Positions 58,348-64,000 of a stretch of DNA of 64,000 bases are shown one piece after another. Every line of letters begins with the position of its first letter. Position 1 is the stretch's first letter. Below the pieces are notes generated by a model. The model saw only the letters and a program-made list of their open reading frames with translations, did not search any database and had not been told where the DNA came from. Origin of the DNA: Cellulomonas sp. B6 (GTDB lineage Bacteria; Actinomycetota; Actinomycetes; Actinomycetales; Cellulomonadaceae); assembly GCF_001462455.1 (NCBI RefSeq), contig NZ_LNTD01000004.1, positions 1 through 64,000 on the forward strand. Reading direction: 5' to 3'. The translations under genes and the position numbers were made by a program.

Positions 58348-58695
58348 TCACTCCTCCGCGTCGGGCGCGTCGGGCGCGTCGAGCGCGCGCGTGTCGGTGC
58401 CCGGCGCGAACCGGTGGCCCGACCCCACCGCGGCGCGGGCGATCGCGATGCCGCCGACCGCCGAGGTCAGCAGCTGGAGCACCACCGCGACGGCGACCTT
58501 GGCCGCGCTCGCGACGGACGGGTCGAGCAGGACCGCCCCGACGGTGAGGCAGGCGACCCCCAGACCGCCGGCCGTCGCGACCGCCGAGATGCGCATGTAG
58601 GGGTCCTGGAGGCGTCGGAGCCCGAGCGCCGCGACCACGAACACCGCGGCACCGAGCAGCACCAGCACCTGACCGACCAGGTCCGCGGCGCTCAC
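58348..58695 (-). CDS. mrpG: multisubunit Na+/H+ antiporter subunit G
   Basis: A 115-residue MrpG/MnhG/PhaG subunit with three helices: VLVLLGAAVFVVAALGLRRL, then DPYMRISAVATAGGLGVACL and VAVAVVLQLLTSAVGGIAIA. RISAVATAGGLG is the family signature near the second helix. It is needed for antiporter assembly in characterised systems. Overlaps mrpF by four bases; followed by a Pro/Asp-rich tail. Confidence 0.93.
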   Translation of the reverse strand: MSAADLVGQVLVLLGAAVFVVAALGLRRLQDPYMRISAVATAGGLGVACLTVGAVLLDPSVASAAKVAVAVVLQLLTSAVGGIAIARAAVGSGHRFAPGTDTRALDAPDAPDAEE

Positions 58696-58949
58696 CGGTG
58701 GCCCCCCGTCAGCGCGCGGGCCAGCGAGACCGCCGCGAGGAACGCCACGAGGGTCGCGACGATCACGAGGTCGAACGTGCCCGCACGGGCCAGCCGCGTC
58801 CCGACGAGCGCGACCAGCCCGATGAGGCTGAACGTCAGCAGGTCGGCCGCGACGACGCGGTCGGCGGGCGTCGGACCGGCGACGACCCGCCACGCGGCCA
58901 CGAGGAACGCCACGGCGAGGCCCGCGACGGCGATGTCGATGACGATCAC
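58692..58949 (-). CDS. mrpF: multisubunit Na+/H+ antiporter subunit F
   Basis: An 85-residue MrpF subunit with three helices. AWRVVAGPTPADRVVAADLL is the family signature between helices one and two, and FDLVIVATLVAFLAAVSLAR the last. Four-base overlaps join it to mrpE and mrpG. Confidence 0.93.
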   Translation of the reverse strand: MIVIDIAVAGLAVAFLVAAWRVVAGPTPADRVVAADLLTFSLIGLVALVGTRLARAGTFDLVIVATLVAFLAAVSLARALTGGHR

Positions 58950-59308
58950 GGTCGTCCTCCCAGGGTCAGGCCGCGCACGAGCCGGTCGTCGAGGTCGCGC
59001 AGGTCGGCGACGGCGGTGGCCTCGTCGCGGTGGTACATCGAGTGCACGAGCACGGCACGCGTGCCGCCGGGCTGCTCGACGACGCCGAGCACGAGCGTGC
59101 CGGGGGTGAGCGTCACGAGGACGCCGAGCGCCGTGACGTGGTGGTCGCCGGCGTCGGCCAGGTCGAGCCGGACGACGCGGGGCGTGCTGCGCCGGCCGGA
59201 GACCAGGACGTCGGCGAGCACGGCCGCGGACGAGAGGACGACCTGCCCGGCGAACCACAGCAGGAACGCCGCGGCACGGACCGGGAGGGTGAGGGCGCGG
59301 AGGATCAC
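58946..59308 (-). CDS. mrpE: multisubunit Na+/H+ antiporter subunit E
   Basis: A 120-residue MrpE subunit: a membrane segment (AAAFLLWFAGQVVLSSAAVL) then a cytoplasmic domain with VLVTLTPGTLVLGV, the family motif. The VHSMYHRDEATAVADLRDLD tail is typical. It is shorter than Bacillus MrpE (about 158 residues), which has more N-terminal membrane sequence. The GTG overlaps mrpD by four bases. Confidence 0.9.
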   Translation of the reverse strand: MILRALTLPVRAAAFLLWFAGQVVLSSAAVLADVLVSGRRSTPRVVRLDLADAGDHHVTALGVLVTLTPGTLVLGVVEQPGGTRAVLVHSMYHRDEATAVADLRDLDDRLVRGLTLGGRP

Positions 59309-60870
59309 GGCAGCACCGCCTCGACGTAGCCGGACGTGTCGAGCAGACCGTCGGCCGCAGTCGACGTGAGACAGAGCAGCCCCTGCGCACCCAGGCCCAG
59401 CACGACGGTGACGCCCGCGAGCGCGACCGCGGGCGCCGCCAGGGCGGCCCGGGTGCGGCGCGTCCGCGTCGTCGTCAGCGTCGCGACGCCGCCGCCGTCG
59501 CCCGTGCCGTCGGCGGGAAGGTCGCCGCCGTCCGGGCCACCGGGGTCGTCGGCCCGGCCCGCGGCGCCCGTGAGCGTCGGGGCGAAGACCTTGCCCCAGA
59601 TCTTCAGCATCGACAGCAGCGTGACGAGGCTGACGACGAGCGCGAGCGCGACGACGACCAGCTGGTCGGCCCGCACCGCGGCGAGGACCAGCGTGAGCTT
59701 GGCGACGAAGCCGGAGAACGGCGGCAGCCCGGCCAGGGACAGCGCGGCGACGCCGAACGCCGCCGCGAGCACGGGCTCGCGGCGCACCCGGCCCGCGAGG
59801 TCGTCGAGCTCGTCGGTGCCGTACCGCTCCTCGATCGCGCCGGCGGACAGGAAGAGCGACGCCTTCACGACCATGTGGTGCAGCAGGTAGAAGATCCCGG
59901 CCGTGAGCCCGGCGTGGGTGAACAGCGCGACGCCCAGCAGGATGTAGCCGATCTGGCTGACCATGTGGAACGCGAGGATCGCGCGCATGCGGCCCTCGCC
60001 GGCCGCGCCGAGGACGCCGACGACCATGGTCGCGGTGAACAGCACGAGCCCGATCCACAGCCACCGCTGGTCGCCGTCGAACACGACGGCGTAGACGCGG
60101 TAGATCGCGTAGATCGCGACCTTGGTGTGCAGGCCGGAGAACAGGGCCGTCACCGCGGGGGACGTGCTCGGGTAGGTGCGCGCGAGCCACCCGTGCACGG
60201 GCACGACCGCGGCCTTCATCGACAGCGCCGCGAGGCACAGCCCGGCCGCCGCCGCGACCGTCGGCGACTCGGTGGCCGCCCCGGCGAGCTCCGCGAGGTT
60301 CACGGTGCCGGCCGTGCCGTAGACCAGCGCGACGCCCGCGAGGAACACGGTCGAGACGAACAGGTTGAACGCGACGTACAGCCGCGACCCGACCACGGAC
60401 CGTTCGGTGCCGCGGCGACGCCGCGCGAGCACGAGCAGCCCGTACGACGGCAGCAGCATGACCTCGACGAACACGAACAGGTTGAACAGGTCACCCGTGA
60501 CCAGCGCGCCGTTGACGCCCGCCAGCAGCACCAGGACGAGCGGCCCGAACAGCGGCAGCCGGCCCGGGCCGGACGCGACCGCGAACGCGGTGCACGCGAG
60601 CGTCAGCAGGCCCGCGACCGTGAGCATGAGCGCGGCGAACGCGTCGACGACCACGGGGATCGCGATGCCGCCGGGCCAGCCGCCGACCTGGTGGGCCAGC
60701 ACCTCGCCGCCGCGCGTGGCCGCGACGAGCGCGACGCCCGCGGCGACGTCGGCGACCAGGAGCGCGAGCGTCACGGCCACGACCCGCGCCGGGCGGGCGC
60801 GCAGCAGCAGGACGACGCCCGCGCCGAGCAGCGGGACGGCGACGAGCAGGGGCAGGAGGTGGTCGCTCAC
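59305..60870 (-). CDS. mrpD: multisubunit Na+/H+ antiporter subunit D
   Basis: A 521-residue proton-translocating subunit related to NuoM/NuoN of complex I. The family core is LFNLFVFVEVMLLPSYGLLVL (with the key Glu), AAGLCLAALSMKAAVVPVHG then WLARTYPSTSPAVTALFSGL with Lys and His, and YILLGVALFTHAGLTAGIFY. About fourteen helices are visible. A Gly/Asp-rich loop (about 435-460) precedes the last helix. The GTG overlaps mrpC by four bases. It is part of the secondary Na+/H+ pump that supports pH and Na+ homeostasis. Confidence 0.95.
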   Translation of the reverse strand: MSDHLLPLLVAVPLLGAGVVLLLRARPARVVAVTLALLVADVAAGVALVAATRGGEVLAHQVGGWPGGIAIPVVVDAFAALMLTVAGLLTLACTAFAVASGPGRLPLFGPLVLVLLAGVNGALVTGDLFNLFVFVEVMLLPSYGLLVLARRRRGTERSVVGSRLYVAFNLFVSTVFLAGVALVYGTAGTVNLAELAGAATESPTVAAAAGLCLAALSMKAAVVPVHGWLARTYPSTSPAVTALFSGLHTKVAIYAIYRVYAVVFDGDQRWLWIGLVLFTATMVVGVLGAAGEGRMRAILAFHMVSQIGYILLGVALFTHAGLTAGIFYLLHHMVVKASLFLSAGAIEERYGTDELDDLAGRVRREPVLAAAFGVAALSLAGLPPFSGFVAKLTLVLAAVRADQLVVVALALVVSLVTLLSMLKIWGKVFAPTLTGAAGRADDPGGPDGGDLPADGTGDGGGVATLTTTRTRRTRAALAAPAVALAGVTVVLGLGAQGLLCLTSTAADGLLDTSGYVEAVLP

Positions 60871-61193
60871 GTCGGGCTCCCGTCGTCGTCCGGCCCGGCC
60901 ACGTCGCGCGCGGTGCCCGTGACGGCCAGGACGAGCAGGTAGATGGTGATGGCGAACGCGATGACGATCGCGGTCAGCACGAACGCCTGCGGCAGGGGGT
61001 CGGCCGTCACGGCGGGGTCGGGGCCCTGCCCGAGCGGCTCGCCGCGGCGACCGGTGCCGCCGGCGGAGAAGAGGAGCAGGTTGACGCCGTGCCCGAGCAG
61101 CACGAAGCCGAGCACGACGCGCAGCGCGTCGCGCTGCAGCAGCAGGTGGACGGCTCCCGCGACGAGGAGCCCGACGGTCAGGGCGAGGATCAT
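60867..61193 (-). CDS. mrpC: multisubunit Na+/H+ antiporter subunit C
   Basis: A 108-residue NuoK-like MrpC subunit with three helices: LALTVGLLVAGAVHLLLQRD, VVLGFVLLGHGVNLLLFSAG (the family signature GHGVNLLLF) and QAFVLTAIVIAFAITIYLLV. It is joined to mrpA and mrpD by four-base overlaps. Confidence 0.95.
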   Translation of the reverse strand: MILALTVGLLVAGAVHLLLQRDALRVVLGFVLLGHGVNLLLFSAGGTGRRGEPLGQGPDPAVTADPLPQAFVLTAIVIAFAITIYLLVLAVTGTARDVAGPDDDGSPT

Positions 61194-64000
61194 CGGCGGG
61201 CTCCGCTCTGCTCGGCCGGGGTGCGGGTGGCGGGTGCGGCGGCGTCTCGCGCCGCGCGCGCCCGGCGGGCGTCGGCGCGCCGGTCGGAGGCGGGCGACAG
61301 CCCGAGCCGGACGACCGCGGCCAGCAGCACGCCGAGCACCGCGAGGTACACCCCGACGTCGAAGACGAGCGCGGTCGTCACCTTGAGCCCGAGCACGTCG
61401 AGGTGCAGCGGGCGCAGGAACGAGCCCTCGGCGAGGCCGAGCAGCCCCGTGCCGACCGCGACGACGACGCCCCAGCCGGCGATCGTCAGGTACGGACGCT
61501 CGACGCGCGGCACCTCGTCGGTCGCGGCCGACAGGTACGCGAGCACGAGGGCCGCGGCCCCCAGCAGCGCCGCGATGAACCCGCCCCCGGGGGCGTCGTG
61601 CCCGCGCAGCAGCAGGAGCACCGACCCGACCAGCATGAGCGGGACGAGGTACCGGTCGAGCACGCCGAGGAAGACGGCGTTGGGCCCGGCCGGCACGAGC
61701 GGCGTGCGGGCGAGCGGCACCGACCGCCGGTCGACCGCGCGGCGCGCGTCGAGCAGCGCGGTGATCGCGACGGCCCCGACGGCCAGCACGACGAGCTCGC
61801 CGAGCGTGTCCAGCGCGCGGAAGTCCACGAGGATCGTGTTGACCACGTTGGTGCCGCCCGTGAGGTCCTCGGCCCGGCGCAGGTAGAACTCCCCGGCGCC
61901 AGACAGGGGCCGGTGCCCGGTGAGCGCGAGCGTCGCGACCGTGGCGGCGGCGCCCGCGGCGAGCGCGACGACGGCCGTCACGACCTGGCGCCGCGCGCGC
62001 ACCGGACGGAACGTGCCGGACATGCGGCGCAGCACCAGCACCATGACGACGACCGTGAGGATCTCGACGAGCAGCTGGGTCATGGCCACGTCGGACGCAC
62101 CGAGCACGACGAACCACAGCACGACCCCGAAGCCGGCGACGCCCGTCGCGATCACGGCCGTCAGCCGCTGCCGCGCGCGCACGACCCCGACGACGCCGGC
62201 TGCGACGCCGACCAGCAGCGCGACCTCGCCCGGCGTGACCGGGCCGACGTCCGGCAGCCCGGACCACAGGCGGGTCAGGCCCAGGGTGCTCGCACCGACG
62301 AGGACCACCGGCACGGCCAGGTGCGTCGCCGGGACGTCCGACCGCGTGATGTCGCCGACCCGGCGACCTCCGGCGATGACCCCGTCGACCGCGCGCTGCA
62401 CCACGGCGGTGCCGTCGACGGGGAACAGCCGACGCCCGACCAGCAGCGCGTCGACGCGGCGGCGCGCGAGCGTGAGCCCGACGCCGCCGAGCACCGCGGC
62501 GACCGACAGCAGCAGCGCGGGCGTCACGCCGTGCCAGAGCGTCAGGGACGGGACCTGGTCGACGTCGACGCCGCCGACCACCGCCGCCGCGGGCGCGACG
62601 AGCGCGTCGAGCGTCCCCGGGAGGACGCCGGCGACGAGCCCGCCGAGCGCGGTCACGGTGATCGCCGTCGTCATCGCGGGGTCGGCGCGGCGCACGGGCG
62701 GCGTGGGAGCGGGTCCGGGCAGGGTCGTGACGACCATGCGCAGGCTGTACGCGACCGTGAGCGCGGCGCCGACGGTGACGACGGCGACCGTTCCCCAGCC
62801 GAGCACGGCGCCCGGCTCGGCCGTGACGAACGCGTCGAGCACGAGCTCCTTGCTGACGAACCCGACCGCGGGCGCGACGCCGGCCATGCTCACGACAGCG
62901 AGCACGAGCATCGCGGCGGTCCACGGCATGGCGCGCGCGAGGCCGCGCAGCTCGCGCAGGTCGCGGGTCCCCGTGCGCTTCTCGATCACCCCGACCGTCA
63001 TGAAGGCGGCGGACTTGAACAGCGCGTGCGCGACGACGTGCAGGCAGGCCGCGAGCAGCGCCCCCGGCGTGCCGACGCCGATCACCGCCACGAGCAGCCC
63101 GAGCTGGCTGACGGTCGAGTACGCGAGCAGCTCCTTGAGGTCGGTGCGCTGCAGCGCGAACACCGCCCCCACGACGGCGGTCGCGACGCCGACGACCACG
63201 AGGGTGCCCGACCACAGGGGCGACGCCGACGCGGCGGGCGCGAGCACGAGCAGCAGGTAGATGCCCGCCTTCACCATCGCGGCCGCGTGCAGGTACGCGC
63301 TGACGGGTGCGGGCGCGACCATCGCGTCGGGCAGCCACGCGTGGAACGGCAGCTGCGCCGCCTTCGTCATGGCCGCGAGCGCGACGAGCACGGCGACCGC
63401 TCCGGCGAACGCCGGGTCCTGACCCCAGACGGGCGACGCGAGCGCGGCGGTCAGCTCGGTGGTGCCGGTGCGGACGACCACGAGCGCGACGGCCCCGAGC
63501 AGCGCGAGCCCGCCGAGCGCCGTGACGAGCAGCGTGCGCGTCGCGGGGGGCCCGGCGGCGGGCCCGGACACGAGGATCAGCAGGTAGGAGCACAGCGTCG
63601 TGAGCTCCCACGCGACGAACAGCACGACGAGGTCGTCGGCGAGCACGAGCGTGAGCATCGCGGCGGCGAACGCCGTCATGAGCACGAAGAAGCCGACGGG
63701 CCGCGGCGAGCGCACGTACCCGGCGCTGTAGACCATGACGACGGCGCCGACGAGCAGCACGAGCAGCGCGAACAGGAAGCCGAGGCCGTCGAGCCGCAGC
63801 CGCAGCGCGACGTCGACCGCGGGGATCCACGGGACGGACGCGGTGACGTCGCCCGAGGTCGCGCGCACCTGGACGAGCGCGGCCGCGAGCGCGGCGAGCC
63901 CGGCGGCGACGACCCAGCCCGTGCGGGGGCCGAGGAGGCGTGCGAGGACGGGGGTGATCGCGACCAGCGCCCAGGCGCCGGCCACGAGGACCACGAGGCT
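61190..64000 (-). CDS. mrpA: multisubunit Na+/H+ antiporter subunit A, fused to MrpB domain (5' end at window edge)
   Basis: At least 934 residues are visible, the largest Mrp subunit. The NuoL-like part runs from VVMVYSAGYVRS and VLFVAWELTTLCSYLLILVS to LPFHAWLPDAMVAPAPVSAY and KSAAFMTVGVIEKRTGTRDL. A DUF4040-like block follows (VTQLL-type helices). The final 150 residues, from LVPLMLVGSVLLLLRGHDAP and GGGFIAALLGAAALVLAYLS, are an MrpB domain, so A and B are fused, as in other actinobacteria. The N-terminus begins MVLVAGAWAL from a GTG near 63994, but a few upstream residues may lie outside the window. First visible gene of mrpA(B)CDEFG. Confidence 0.93.
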   Translation of the reverse strand, partial: SLVVLVAGAWALVAITPVLARLLGPRTGWVVAAGLAALAAALVQVRATSGDVTASVPWIPAVDVALRLRLDGLGFLFALLVLLVGAVVMVYSAGYVRSPRPVGFFVLMTAFAAAMLTLVLADDLVVLFVAWELTTLCSYLLILVSGPAAGPPATRTLLVTALGGLALLGAVALVVVRTGTTELTAALASPVWGQDPAFAGAVAVLVALAAMTKAAQLPFHAWLPDAMVAPAPVSAYLHAAAMVKAGIYLLLVLAPAASASPLWSGTLVVVGVATAVVGAVFALQRTDLKELLAYSTVSQLGLLVAVIGVGTPGALLAACLHVVAHALFKSAAFMTVGVIEKRTGTRDLRELRGLARAMPWTAAMLVLAVVSMAGVAPAVGFVSKELVLDAFVTAEPGAVLGWGTVAVVTVGAALTVAYSLRMVVTTLPGPAPTPPVRRADPAMTTAITVTALGGLVAGVLPGTLDALVAPAAAVVGGVDVDQVPSLTLWHGVTPALLLSVAAVLGGVGLTLARRRVDALLVGRRLFPVDGTAVVQRAVDGVIAGGRRVGDITRSDVPATHLAVPVVLVGASTLGLTRLWSGLPDVGPVTPGEVALLVGVAAGVVGVVRARQRLTAVIATGVAGFGVVLWFVVLGASDVAMTQLLVEILTVVVMVLVLRRMSGTFRPVRARRQVVTAVVALAAGAAATVATLALTGHRPLSGAGEFYLRRAEDLTGGTNVVNTILVDFRALDTLGELVVLAVGAVAITALLDARRAVDRRSVPLARTPLVPAGPNAVFLGVLDRYLVPLMLVGSVLLLLRGHDAPGGGFIAALLGAAALVLAYLSAATDEVPRVERPYLTIAGWGVVVAVGTGLLGLAEGSFLRPLHLDVLGLKVTTALVFDVGVYLAVLGVLLAAVVRLGLSPASDRRADARRARAARDAAAPATRTPAEQSGARR

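Overview
The window is GC-rich (roughly three quarters G+C by eye) chromosomal DNA of an actinobacterium. The gene types fit a Cellulomonas-like member of the Micrococcales/Cellulomonadaceae: a cvn (conservon) operon, the proteasome activator Bpa with its GQYL tail, a DUF5926 protein, a fused MrpA-MrpB antiporter subunit, and many TANNNT boxes only 6-7 bases before a start codon, the mark of leaderless transcripts. The genus is inferred, not proven. I saw no transposase, integrase, phage module or CRISPR array; no gap between genes exceeds about 300 bases.

Layout. 1-6 kb: two alpha/beta hydrolases, an MFS protein, tRNA-Ser(UGA), a GH32 beta-fructosidase and a lone PIN-domain protein. 6-12.2 kb: cvnA-B-C-D, a sensor kinase / roadblock / DUF742 / GTPase signalling module whose kinase has a very long Pro/Ala-rich tail with a 30-bp repeat. 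12.4-16.3 kb: quinone oxidoreductase, AGE-family isomerase, Bpa, EamA exporter. 16.3-19.8 kb: a sugar ABC importer (lipoprotein plus two permeases, no ATPase). 20-31 kb: housekeeping genes including HAD phosphatase, serS, lipid kinase, pheA, a phosphatase-like membrane protein, a GT2 glycosyltransferase, DUF5926 and pgm. 31-34.8 kb: GNAT, MFS, an APH-fold kinase and a TetR regulator. 34.8-45.9 kb: a divergent metabolic island, with fixABCX and an acyl-CoA dehydrogenase on one side and a CoA transferase (frameshifted), an OFA-type transporter, an acyl-CoA ligase and pyruvate oxidase on the other. 46-58 kb: VOC protein, Fic protein, MFS, gluconate kinase, YtxH-like protein, amino-acid permease, CPA1 antiporter with a duplicated tail module, an EamA exporter with a leader peptide, and a TetR/ohr pair. 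58-64 kb: the mrp antiporter operon, running off the right edge.

The strongest candidates for something undescribed are: (i) the 34.8-45.9 kb island, which has the gene content of the E. coli ydiF-ydiO-ydiQRST-fadK locus but split around a repeat-rich operator region; (ii) a leaderless 18-codon leader peptide with two Cys codons, followed by two strong hairpins, ahead of the EamA exporter at 54.8 kb; (iii) a tandem duplication of the antiporter 3' end plus a small membrane-anchored gene at 53.4-54.7 kb; and (iv) at least sixteen start codons preceded by a TANNNT box at leaderless spacing.

Starts were chosen by conserved N-termini, 4-base stop/start overlaps, visible ribosome-binding sites or leaderless promoter spacing. 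Functions of transporters, hydrolases and small membrane proteins are family-level only.
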